From NCBI RefSeq assembly GCF_004571025.1, contig NZ_SPQT01000008.1, positions 1 to 64,000 of the forward strand: a stretch of 64,000 nt of DNA. The letters are read 5' to 3'. The notes below the pieces were generated by a model. It was not told where the DNA came from, did no database searches, and was given only the letters and a program-made list of their open reading frames with translations. This document shows, in pieces, positions 25,436 to 33,418 of this stretch. Each line of letters opens with the position of its first letter. Within the stretch, counting starts at the first letter, position 1. Both the position numbers and the translations under genes were made by a program. Source of the DNA: Bradyrhizobium niftali (lineage in GTDB: Bacteria; Pseudomonadota; Alphaproteobacteria; Rhizobiales; Xanthobacteraceae).

Positions 25436-26263
25436 CTACCGCCTCACGCAAAACTCCCCCATCGCGGCCGCGACAGCTCCCGCGATCATCTCCTGCCGCT
25501 CCAGGGAGTTCATCGCCATTTCCTCGTCGCGGTTGATGATCGAGCCGGCTTCGAGCAGCACCGCGGCACTTCTCGTTCGCGACAGCACGACGAGCCCGTC
25601 ATAGCGGTAGACACCGAGATCCTTGTCGAGCAATTGGCGCCGGTAGCGGCCCATCACCGGCAATGTGTATTGGCTGGCATAGTGCAGGCCCTGCTCTTTC
25701 AACTGCCGCCCGATCATCCGGGCCAGCAACAGGCTGGTGGCGAAGTGCGAATTGCGTTCGGATACGAACAGCGAATAGCCTGAAAACCGATCGCTGAAAT
25801 AACTCATCGCGCCGTCGAATTCCCAGGTCTCGAGCAGCTTGTCCGGCACCGAGTCGTGATGGATCGACAGCAGGAGATCGGCCCGGCCGTCATTCGCGGC
25901 ACTGACGCGCTTGAACAGGCTCGGCCGCGCCTTGCCGTCCGTAACGAGCAGGCGGGTTGCGGCAAAGCCCTGGTCCCTGAGTTTCGCCGTGATCAGCGTT
26001 CCGAGCCGGAAGTTGAAGCCGAACTCCGGATCATTGCGCGCGCTCAGCGCGCCGTAGGAGTCCGGGGTGTGCCCGACATCCACGACGATCCGGAATTTCG
26101 GCATCTCACATCTGGCCGATGGCGCCGGCGGCTTCGGCTTGGACTTGGGCCCGGGCTTCGCCATCGTTCGCGCGGCAGCGGCATGTCCGCGCTCAACGGG
26201 GGCCAGCGACGACAGCAGGGTCGACGCGACCAATCCGGCGATGATGCTGCGCAACTGCCCCAA
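25436..26263 (-). CDS. N-acetylmuramoyl-L-alanine amidase (Amidase_3)
   Basis: 275-aa exported zinc amidase that cleaves the bond between N-acetylmuramic acid and the stem peptide. The signal region IIAGLVASTLLSSLAPVERG is followed by a Lys/Pro-rich linker and the catalytic domain: VDVGHTP (zinc His), SIHHDS (zinc His) and VLLEAGSI (catalytic Glu). The TTG start is three bases after the Rieske oxygenase stop, and the Shine-Dalgarno GGAG overlaps that stop codon, so translation is probably coupled. Why a cell-wall amidase sits in an oxygenase operon is unclear. Confidence 0.83.
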   Translation of the reverse strand: MGQLRSIIAGLVASTLLSSLAPVERGHAAAARTMAKPGPKSKPKPPAPSARCEMPKFRIVVDVGHTPDSYGALSARNDPEFGFNFRLGTLITAKLRDQGFAATRLLVTDGKARPSLFKRVSAANDGRADLLLSIHHDSVPDKLLETWEFDGAMSYFSDRFSGYSLFVSERNSHFATSLLLARMIGRQLKEQGLHYASQYTLPVMGRYRRQLLDKDLGVYRYDGLVVLSRTRSAAVLLEAGSIINRDEEMAMNSLERQEMIAGAVAAAMGEFCVRR

Positions 26264-26266
26264 GCG

Positions 26267-27604
26267 CTACTCCGCTGCTGCGACCTTGGGACGGCCGACG
26301 AAGCCTGCGACATCGCCAAAACGTTCCAGCATCACCGCCGGCAGGTCCTTGGCCCTGCTGGTGACGCAGGCGCCGGAGCGCACCGCGTAGCGATCCTGGT
26401 GTGCGGCCTGCGGCGGCGGCTCGCCCTGCTGAAGCGCGCGCGCCAGCTCCATCACGACTTTCCGGAAATGCATGATGCCGAGATCGGTCGGGCCGAGATG
26501 CTCCCGGGTACGGTCGGCGATCGGGCCCTGGCTGTCCTGCACGGCGGCGTCCTGCTCGGAGACGCCCTTGATGCCGGTGTAGCTCATGGTCTTCTGGAGC
26601 TTGCGGTCGATCAGATAATCGTTCCCCTTGTGGCGCAGTGGCACGTAATTGTCGTCGACCTCCGCGATCACGCCGTTGCCGCGATCGAACGCGTCGCGTT
26701 CGGCTTGCGTCAGCGGCCGCACGGGATTCCAGGCATAGGTGTAGATCCAGCAATTGGTGTCGGTGACGGGCACGAAGGTCTGGCCGAAGATGTTCTCACC
26801 CGGCATCGCGCTCGGCGCATAGGCGTGGAACGGCATCAGGAACTGCGCGATCCGCCAATAGATGTTGTCGCTGCCGGTGAGCCGGCCACCGGCGATCGTC
26901 AGTCCCGCTTCATGCGGACTGACCTTGATCACGGGGCGCGGATCCTCGGCGATCCAGCGCATGTGATCGGTGCTGACGCGGACAAGCGGATTCACAAAGT
27001 GCTTCTTGATGTCCAGAATCTCGTTCTCCTCCTTGTCGAAGGAGAGATGGGCGAAGGTGAAATGCGCGGTGTCGATCGAGCCCTCCAGCGCCTGCACCCA
27101 GTTGCAGTCCTGCCATTTCTTGCTGACGTAACGATGCGAGGCCGGCAGCAGCGCCATTTCGAGATCGGGCAGCTCGGGCATGGCGTCCGCTGGGCCCATA
27201 TAGGCCCAGATCATCTCTCCCCATTCGCGCACCGGATAGGACTTGATGCGGATGAGATCCTTGGCGTTGAGATCGGGATAGGAGGTCGGCATGTCCACGC
27301 AGCGACCGTCGGTATCGAACTTCCAGCCGTGATAGACGCAGCGGATGCCGCACTCCTCAACGCGCCCAAGCCAGAGATTGGCGCCGCGATGCGGGCAGTA
27401 TTGATCGATGACACCGACAACGCCGCGCGAATCGCGGAAGGCGAGCAGCTCCTCGCCGAGCACGGTGATCTTCTTGGGCTCGCTGTCGGGCTCGGGCAGT
27501 TCTTCGGACAGCAGGACGGGAATCCAGAAGCGGCGCAACAGCTCGCCCATGCCCGTTCCCGGGCCGACCTCGGTCAGGAATTTGTTGTCCTCGGCGCGGA
27601 GCAT
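26267..27604 (-). CDS. Rieske-type aromatic-ring oxygenase, alpha subunit
   Basis: 445-aa non-heme iron oxygenase. The N-terminal Rieske [2Fe-2S] domain has both ligand pairs (QYCPHRGAN and RCVYHGWKF). The catalytic domain carries the iron site in EGSIDTAHFTFAHLS. Overall it resembles phthalate 4,5-dioxygenase-type hydroxylases that work with a separate reductase; no reductase gene is nearby. It follows a TauD-type dioxygenase gene on the same strand (73 bp gap), suggesting co-expression. Substrate unknown. Confidence 0.88.
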   Translation of the reverse strand: MLRAEDNKFLTEVGPGTGMGELLRRFWIPVLLSEELPEPDSEPKKITVLGEELLAFRDSRGVVGVIDQYCPHRGANLWLGRVEECGIRCVYHGWKFDTDGRCVDMPTSYPDLNAKDLIRIKSYPVREWGEMIWAYMGPADAMPELPDLEMALLPASHRYVSKKWQDCNWVQALEGSIDTAHFTFAHLSFDKEENEILDIKKHFVNPLVRVSTDHMRWIAEDPRPVIKVSPHEAGLTIAGGRLTGSDNIYWRIAQFLMPFHAYAPSAMPGENIFGQTFVPVTDTNCWIYTYAWNPVRPLTQAERDAFDRGNGVIAEVDDNYVPLRHKGNDYLIDRKLQKTMSYTGIKGVSEQDAAVQDSQGPIADRTREHLGPTDLGIMHFRKVVMELARALQQGEPPPQAAHQDRYAVRSGACVTSRAKDLPAVMLERFGDVAGFVGRPKVAAAE

Positions 27605-27677
27605 TGCGGATCCTCCCGATTTGTTTTTTGGGAAGATTGGCGCGGGAGCGGGAGGACGTCAACGCAAGAAGCGGCGC

Positions 27678-28574
27678 CTACACCGGCCGCTCCCCCTTCA
27701 CCGTCACCCGCGTGCCCGAGCGCGTATGCGGCCAGTAGTCCCACATCGCGCGATGCTGGGTGCAGCGGTTGTCCCAGAAGGCGATGGCGTTCTCGGTCCA
27801 GCGGAAGCGGCACTGGAACAGCGGGTTCTCGGCGTGCTGGTAGAGATAGGCGAGCATCGCGTCGCTCTCGTCGCGCGGGATGCCGTTGATGTGGCGGGTG
27901 AAGCCGCGGTTGACGTAGAGCGCTTTCCTGCCCGTCACCGGGTGCGTGCGCACCACCGGATGCTCCGCGTTCGGATAGGACGGACGATCGGCGACGCCGT
28001 AATTGGCATAGAGCCCGCGATAGATCGGCTCGCCGTCATGCAGCGCGGTCAGCCCGTCGAGATAGGCCTTCATGCGATCCGACAGCGCCTCATAGGCCGC
28101 GTACATGTTGGCGAACAGCGTGTCGCCGCCGCGCGGCGGACACTGCTTGATGTAGAGGATCGAGCCCATCGGCGGCTCGAGATCGCAGGACACGTCGGAG
28201 TGCCAGCCCTCGCCGTTCGCGCGCGGCGAGTTCTTGTCGGCGTAGATCTTCATCAGCGCCGGGTCTTCGTCCTCGTGGGGAGCTGCGGGATGGAAATGCA
28301 GCTCGCCGAACTTGCGGCCGAAGGCGAGATGCTGCTGTGGCGTGATGTGCTGGCCGCGGAAGAAGATCACGAGGTTTTCCGCGAGCGCGCGGTGAACCTC
28401 ATCCATTTGCCGGTTGGAACGGCCATCGCCATCGACGAGCGTGCCGATGTCGACGCCGGATATTTCAGCGCCGATGATCGGTGTGAGCTTTTCGACCGCG
28501 ATCGTTTCGTAAGGCGCGCCGTCTTCGGCCATGTGACGGTAGCGCGGGCCCTGCTTGCCGGCGAGTGAGCTCAT
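27678..28574 (-). CDS. TauD/TfdA-family Fe(II)/2-oxoglutarate dioxygenase
   Basis: 298-aa dioxygenase that couples 2-oxoglutarate decarboxylation to hydroxylation. The iron-binding HxD lies in GEGWHSDVS and the distal His in NRCTQHRAMWDYW, with the 2-oxoglutarate Arg expected in the following TRSGTRV. The start at 28574 (MSSLAGKQG) has GGGAG upstream; the frame extends further but into a repeat. TauD members use taurine, sulfonates, or phenoxyacetates; the choice here cannot be made. First gene of the probable operon with the Rieske oxygenase and amidase. Confidence 0.86.
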   Translation of the reverse strand: MSSLAGKQGPRYRHMAEDGAPYETIAVEKLTPIIGAEISGVDIGTLVDGDGRSNRQMDEVHRALAENLVIFFRGQHITPQQHLAFGRKFGELHFHPAAPHEDEDPALMKIYADKNSPRANGEGWHSDVSCDLEPPMGSILYIKQCPPRGGDTLFANMYAAYEALSDRMKAYLDGLTALHDGEPIYRGLYANYGVADRPSYPNAEHPVVRTHPVTGRKALYVNRGFTRHINGIPRDESDAMLAYLYQHAENPLFQCRFRWTENAIAFWDNRCTQHRAMWDYWPHTRSGTRVTVKGERPV

Positions 28575-28652
28575 GGCGTGTCTCCCGATCGTTGTTGATT
28601 GGGGCCATCGTAGCGCGCGGTAACAGATGCGCAATCTGCACCGCAAACACAG

Positions 28653-28789
28653 CCGTCGTCCCGGACAAGCGCAAGCGCAGATCCGGGACCCATAGCCACC
28701 GAACTAGATTTGGCGAAGACTCGGAACTACGATCTCGCGCCATAACCACGGCCTGTGGTTATGGGTCCCGGCCTTCGCCGGGACGACGG
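28653..28789. repeat. Composite palindromic repeat (CGTCGTCCCGG ... CCGGGACGACG)
   Basis: Inverted repeat of about 137 bp. Outer arms CGTCGTCCCGG and CCGGGACGACG enclose smaller palindromes such as ATAACCACGG-CC-TGTGGTTAT. Other members are at 49367-49553 and 51841-51974, with part of the arm at 1-10. It separates ispG from the TauD-type gene. Confidence 0.75.
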
Positions 28790-28817
28790 CGGAGTATGAG
28801 GCGCTAGCGGAGTGAAA

Positions 28818-30110
28818 TCACTCCGCCGCCGTCACCGGCACCTTGGCGCCCTGGCCGTAGCGCTGGTCGATGTAGTCGATCACCAGCGCCTTGAAGTCGG
28901 CGGAGATGGTCGGGCCGCGCAGCGTGCGGAACTTCTTGCCGTCGACGAAGACAGGCGCGGCCGGCGCTTCACCGGTGCCGGGCAAGGAGATGCCGATATT
29001 GGCGTGCTTGGATTCGCCGGGGCCGTTGACGATGCAGCCCATCACCGCGACGTTGAGCTCTTCCACACCCGGATATTTCGTCTTCCAGGCCGGCATCTCG
29101 TCGCGGATGAAATCCTGGATCGAGCGCGCCAGCTCCTGGAACGTGGTCGAGGTGGTGCGGCCGCAGCCGGGGCACGCCGCAACCAGCGGCACGAAGGTGC
29201 GGAAGCCCATGGTCTGCAAGAGCTCCTGGCCGACCTGCACCTCACGGGTACGGTCGCCGCCGGGCTCCGGCGTCAGCGAAATGCGGATGGTGTCGCCGAT
29301 GCCCTGCTGCAGCAGGATGCCGAGCGCGGCCGAGGAGGCGACGATGCCCTTCGAGCCCATGCCGGCCTCGGTGAGACCGAGATGGATGGCGTAGTCGGAG
29401 CGCGACGCGAGATCCTGGTAGACCGCGATGAGGTCCTGCACCGCCGAGACCTTTGCGGAGAGGATGATGCGGTCCTTCGGCATGCCGAGCTCTTCGGCGC
29501 GCGCGGCCGAGAGCAGCGCCGACTGCACCATCGCCTCGCGCGTCACCGCGCGCACGTCGCGCGGATTGGCGGACGCGGCGTTCTCGTCCATCAGCTTGGT
29601 CAGCAGCTCCTGGTCGAGCGAGCCCCAATTGGCGCCGATGCGCACCGGCTTGTTGTTCTTGTTCGCGATCTCGATGATGTCGGCGAACTGGGTGTCGCGC
29701 TTGTCCTTGAAGCCGACATTGCCGGGATTGATGCGGTACTTGGCGAGCGCCTCGGCGCAGGCCGGATAGGCTGCGAGCAGCTTGTGGCCGATATAATGGA
29801 AGTCGCCGATCAAGGGCGTGGTGATGCCGCGCTTGGCGAGGCCGTCACGGATGTGCGGGACGGCGGCTGCAGCCTCCTCGCGGTCCACGGTGATGCGGAC
29901 CATTTCGGAGCCGGCGCGCGCGAGCGCTGCGACCTGGGCGATGGTGCCGTCGATATCGGCGGTGTCGGTGTTGGTCATCGACTGCACGACGATCGGCGCC
30001 CCGCCGCCCACGGCGACGTCGCCGACCTTGACCTGGGTGGTCCGGTGCCGCGGCGCCGGGCCCGCGATGTCTGAATCGATGGTGTTCTCGAGCTTGTTCA
30101 TGGGGTCCAA
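28818..30110 (-). CDS. ispG: 4-hydroxy-3-methylbut-2-en-1-yl diphosphate synthase
   Basis: 430-aa [4Fe-4S] enzyme of the MEP isoprenoid pathway that converts MEcPP to HMBPP. The cluster ligands lie in ACPGCGRTT and in CIVNGPGESK. The N-terminal TIM-barrel part (VVQSMTNTDTADIDGT, RITVDREEAA) is full length. The start lies 3 bp after the stop of the EamA gene, so it is the last gene of a zur-eamA-ispG transcript, unless it has its own promoter. Essential in most alphaproteobacteria. Confidence 0.97.
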   Translation of the reverse strand: MDPMNKLENTIDSDIAGPAPRHRTTQVKVGDVAVGGGAPIVVQSMTNTDTADIDGTIAQVAALARAGSEMVRITVDREEAAAAVPHIRDGLAKRGITTPLIGDFHYIGHKLLAAYPACAEALAKYRINPGNVGFKDKRDTQFADIIEIANKNNKPVRIGANWGSLDQELLTKLMDENAASANPRDVRAVTREAMVQSALLSAARAEELGMPKDRIILSAKVSAVQDLIAVYQDLASRSDYAIHLGLTEAGMGSKGIVASSAALGILLQQGIGDTIRISLTPEPGGDRTREVQVGQELLQTMGFRTFVPLVAACPGCGRTTSTTFQELARSIQDFIRDEMPAWKTKYPGVEELNVAVMGCIVNGPGESKHANIGISLPGTGEAPAAPVFVDGKKFRTLRGPTISADFKALVIDYIDQRYGQGAKVPVTAAE

Positions 30111-30113
30111 ATA

Positions 30114-31066
30114 TCAGGTTTTGGTGACGTTCAGCAATGCATCGCGCGGCGCCGCAGCCGATGAGCTGGGACGGTTAACTAGAAAAAGCCCAGCAATTAC
30201 AAGGACCGCGGCGGCCCCGAACGTCAGGCTCAAGGTGTCGTGCATGATGAAATAGCTACCCACCACGCCAAACAAAGGGGTGATGAAGGTAAAAGCAGAT
30301 AATTTGCTGGCCGAATAGGCCTTCACCAGCGCGAACCAAAGCGTGAACGTGGTTCCCACAACCCAGATCGCCTGGAAGGCCATCAGGGCGAGGGACAGCG
30401 GCGCCGGCGTGTGGGTGATGGATTCGCCGAACAGCCAGGCCGCCAGGCCCAGGATCGGGATCGAGGTTGCAACCTGGTAGCCCAGCGCCTTCTCCGGCGC
30501 GGCGAAGCGCAGCCGCGTGCCCTTGGCGACCAGGGTCGTTGCCGCCCACAGCGCGGCACCGCCGACGATCATGAGGTCGCCGAGCAGCACCTTGGCATCG
30601 ACATCCGGCTGCGGCACGCCGATGGCGAGCGCGACGCCGGCAAAGCTCACCGCGAGTCCCAGCCATTGCGTGCCGCCGAGCCGTTCGCCGAGCACCTGGT
30701 AGGAGCCGAGCGCGACGAAGAACGGCGCGGTGTAAAGAAACACCACGGCCCGGGACGCCGGCGTGAGGCGCAGGCCTTGGAAGATCAGCACGAACTCGAT
30801 GCCGAACATCAGCCCAGCGATCAGGCCGGGCTTCCAGGTCCCGTCCTTCTCGAAGAATTTGACGCCACGTAAGCTGCCGATGATGAACAGCACCGGCAGC
30901 GCACCCATCGAGCGGATCATCGCCTGGAGCATCGGCGGATGTCCGGCAGCACCAGCTTCACCGCGATCTGGTTGAAGCCCCAGGTCAGGCACAGCATCAG
31001 CATCAGGGCGATGGCGCCGGCACTGAGAGGGCGACCGGCGGACGGTATGGCTTGAGGTGAGGACAT
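30114..31066 (-). pseudogene. EamA/DMT-family transporter with a one-base frameshift
   Basis: Drug/metabolite exporter of about 316 aa if intact, with about ten membrane helices. The N-terminal part (MSSPQAIPSAG..., LMLMLCLTWGFNQIAVKLVL) is read from the ATG at 31066 and ends after VLPDIRRC. The remainder (PPMLQAMIRSMGALPVLF... to the stop at 30114) is in another frame. Adding one G to the GG run at 30937-30938 restores LPDIPPMLQ. As given, the protein would be cut short after about 49 residues. This could be a real mutation or a sequencing error. The gene lies between zur and ispG. Confidence 0.85.
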
Positions 31067-31101
31067 TTCTTCCCGAAATCCGGCTTTGTGCCGTTGTTGT
31101 A

Positions 31102-31596
31102 TTAAGAGGTTTTCTGACAATGGGTGCAGATGCCCGTGATCTCGACCACGGACAATTTGGGGGCAAAGCCCGAGCTGCGCGCGGCGGCGTTGATATCCTT
31201 GGCGAAGGACGCTGACGGGATCTCGCCGACCAGGCCGCAGCGCTCGCAGATCAGGAATGCCACCGCCGAGGTCGCATCGTGGTCGTGGGCGGCGCAGGCG
31301 AGATAGGCGTTGCGGCTCTCGATGCGGTGCACGAGTCCGTTCGCCATCAAGAAATCGAGAGCACGGTAGACCGTGATCGGCGCCGGCCGCGGCATCGACT
31401 TGGCGAGTTCGTCGATCACCTCATAGGCGCCGAGCGGGCGGTGGCTGGAGAGCAGCGCCCCGAGCACCTGGCGGCGAATCGGCGTGAATTTCTGCGCGCG
31501 CTGCTCGCAAACCTCCTCGGCATGCGCCAGCGCGTCCGCAGTGCAGCGGCCGTGATCGTGGTCGGGCGCGGGAAATGCCGGTTTTGCGAGGGTCAT
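31102..31596 (-). CDS. zur: Fur-family regulator, Zur-like
   Basis: 164-aa metal-sensing repressor. Winged-helix DNA-binding part: FTPIRRQVLGALLSSHRPLGAYEVIDEL and ITVYRALDFLMANGLVHRIES. The metal-binding C-terminus has HDHD, CERCGL and the terminal CTHCQ, the structural zinc cysteines. The His-rich N-terminus (DHDHGRC) supports a zinc sensor rather than iron. Start at 31596 (MTLAKPAF). No znuABC cluster is in the window, and I see no Zur-type operator upstream. First gene of the zur-eamA-ispG set, 35 bp before the transporter start. Confidence 0.82.
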   Translation of the reverse strand: MTLAKPAFPAPDHDHGRCTADALAHAEEVCEQRAQKFTPIRRQVLGALLSSHRPLGAYEVIDELAKSMPRPAPITVYRALDFLMANGLVHRIESRNAYLACAAHDHDATSAVAFLICERCGLVGEIPSASFAKDINAAARSSGFAPKLSVVEITGICTHCQKTS

Positions 31597-31707
31597 TGCC
31601 TTGCGTTCTAGCATTTCGGCTGGGGAACCCAAAGGCCGGGCCACGCGCGGCTGTCAGCCATGCTTTTCCGGCGGGACAGCGTCGCACTAACCCGCCATGA
31701 AAAAATC

Positions 31708-31740
31708 ATAAGCTTGCTTATAGTATCCCAAGCTTATTGG
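31708..31740. promoter_or_regulatory. Inverted-repeat operator candidates upstream of marR-emrAB
   Basis: ATAAGC-TT-GCTTAT (31708-31721) is a palindrome with 6-bp arms. A second site, CCAAGCTTATTGG (31728-31740), repeats the AAGCTTAT half and ends 11 bp before the marR ATG. They sit where an autoregulating MarR repressor would bind. Confidence 0.55.
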
Positions 31741-31751
31741 AGACAAAGCGC

Positions 31752-32234
31752 ATGAGCCGCGGCCCCGTGGACCAGAACTTCCTGTTTACGCTCGCCGAGC
31801 TCTACCGCCTGCTGCGCGTCTACGCCGACAAGGAGGCGTCGCGCTTCGGCATCACCCGTGCGCAATGGGCGGTGCTGGCCAAGGTCGAGCGCAGCGAAGG
31901 CATGAAGCAGTCGGAACTCGCCGAGCTCCTCGAGGTGCAGCCGATCACGCTCACGCGCCTGATCGACAAGCTCTGCGACAATGACTGGCTGGAGCGCCGC
32001 AATGACGCCTCGGACCGCCGCGTCAAACGCCTGTACCTGAAGAAGGCCGGCCGGACGCTGCTCGGCCGGATGAGCGGGCTGCGGTCGGAAATCACCGCCA
32101 ACGCGCTCGACGGCATCAATCCGGCGGACGCTCACCGTCTCCTCACCCAACTCGAATCCATCAAAGAAAACGTGCGTAACGCGATCCAGACCAGCGGAGC
32201 GGAACAAGCGCGTAAGGAGCAACGCTATGGCTGA
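31752..32234 (+). CDS. MarR-family regulator of the EmrAB efflux operon
   Basis: 160-aa winged-helix regulator: recognition region QSELAELLEVQPITLTRLIDKL, wing NDASDRRVKRLYLKKAG. The start at 31752 (MSRGPVDQ) is preferred because GGAG at 31739-31742 is well spaced. Its 3' end overlaps the ATG of the membrane-fusion gene by 8 bp, which makes an operon marR-emrA-emrB certain in practice. By analogy with MprA/EmrR it represses the pump until a drug or phenolic ligand binds. Confidence 0.9.
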   Translation: MSRGPVDQNFLFTLAELYRLLRVYADKEASRFGITRAQWAVLAKVERSEGMKQSELAELLEVQPITLTRLIDKLCDNDWLERRNDASDRRVKRLYLKKAGRTLLGRMSGLRSEITANALDGINPADAHRLLTQLESIKENVRNAIQTSGAEQARKEQRYG

Positions 32235-33390
32235 TCAGGTCCTGAAATTCCAGCCGGAGCAGAAGAGCGACAGCGGCAAGCCCACCAAGAAGGCCGGCAC
32301 CGACCCGCGCCGCCGGCTGGTGGCCGGCCTGCGCCGTTATCGCCGCTTCCTGCTCCTGGTCGTGCTGCCGATCGTCGTCGCCATTGCCGGCTTGGCCTTC
32401 TATCTGAATGGCGGCCGCTATGTCGGCACCGATGACGCCTATGTCGGCGCGCAGAAGGTGCTGGTGACGCCCGACATCTCCGGCAAGATCGAGAAGGTCG
32501 TCGTGAGGGAAGGTCAGCTCGTCAAGCAGGGCGATGAGCTGTTCGAGATCGATCCCGTGCCGTTCCGCCTCGCGGTGGACGAGGCCAGGGCGCAGCTCGC
32601 GCAGGCGCAGTCGACCTACGATAATCTCCGCGCCAACATCAAGATCTACGGCGACATGCTTAATCTCGCCCAGCAGGGCGTCGACCTCAAGCAGCGCGAC
32701 GTCGAGCGCAAGCAGGCGCTGGTCAAGAACAGCTACGGCTCGCAGCTCGATCTCGACAACGCGGCGAACGCGCTGGTCACGTCAGGCTCGATCGCGCAAT
32801 ACGTCAAGCAGCAGGTCTCGACGGCCAAGACGCAGCTGCTCGGCGATACCGACCTGCCGCTGGAGAAATTCCCGCCCTACGCGCAGGCCAAGTCCAAGCT
32901 CGACAACGCCGAGCGCAATCTCGATCACGCCGTGGTGCGGGCGCCGATGAGCGGCGTCGCGACGCAGGTCGAGCAGATCCAGCTCGGCCGCTATGTCAGC
33001 GCCGGCACGCCGGTGTTCTCCATCATCGACATCGCCCATCCCTGGGTCGACGCCAATCCGAAGGAAAGCGACCTCACCTACGTCACCGAAGGCCAGCCTG
33101 TTACCCTCGAGGTCGACGCGTTCCCGAACCACGTCTTCAAGGGCAAGATCGGCTCGCTCTCGCCGGGCACCGGCGCGCAATTCGCGATCCTGCCGCCGCA
33201 GAACGCCACCGGCAATTTCGTCAAGGTGGTGCAGCGCGTGCCGATCCGCATCTATTTCGACGAGACCGACAAATACGTGCGGAAGCTGAAAGCCGGCATG
33301 AGCGTCTACGCCACCATCGACACCGGGCATCGGCGCTCGCTCGCCGGCCTGCTCGGCCTGTCGGCGACCGCGGGTCAGGACAAAGACTAA
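32227..33390 (+). CDS. emrA: EmrA/HlyD-type membrane fusion protein
   Basis: 387-aa periplasmic adaptor anchored by one helix (about 38-60, FLLLVVLPIVVAIAGLAFYL). The HlyD/EmrA features are the YVGTDDAYVGAQKVLV lipoyl-domain start, a helical hairpin (AQAQSTYDNLRANI...), and the returning barrel VVRAPMSGVATQVEQIQLGR. It connects the EmrB pump to an outer-membrane channel, whose gene is not here. Start codon overlaps the end of the marR gene. Confidence 0.92.
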   Translation: MADQVLKFQPEQKSDSGKPTKKAGTDPRRRLVAGLRRYRRFLLLVVLPIVVAIAGLAFYLNGGRYVGTDDAYVGAQKVLVTPDISGKIEKVVVREGQLVKQGDELFEIDPVPFRLAVDEARAQLAQAQSTYDNLRANIKIYGDMLNLAQQGVDLKQRDVERKQALVKNSYGSQLDLDNAANALVTSGSIAQYVKQQVSTAKTQLLGDTDLPLEKFPPYAQAKSKLDNAERNLDHAVVRAPMSGVATQVEQIQLGRYVSAGTPVFSIIDIAHPWVDANPKESDLTYVTEGQPVTLEVDAFPNHVFKGKIGSLSPGTGAQFAILPPQNATGNFVKVVQRVPIRIYFDETDKYVRKLKAGMSVYATIDTGHRRSLAGLLGLSATAGQDKD

Positions 33391-33418
33391 GCCAAAGACC
33401 AAGACAAGGACTGATCCG

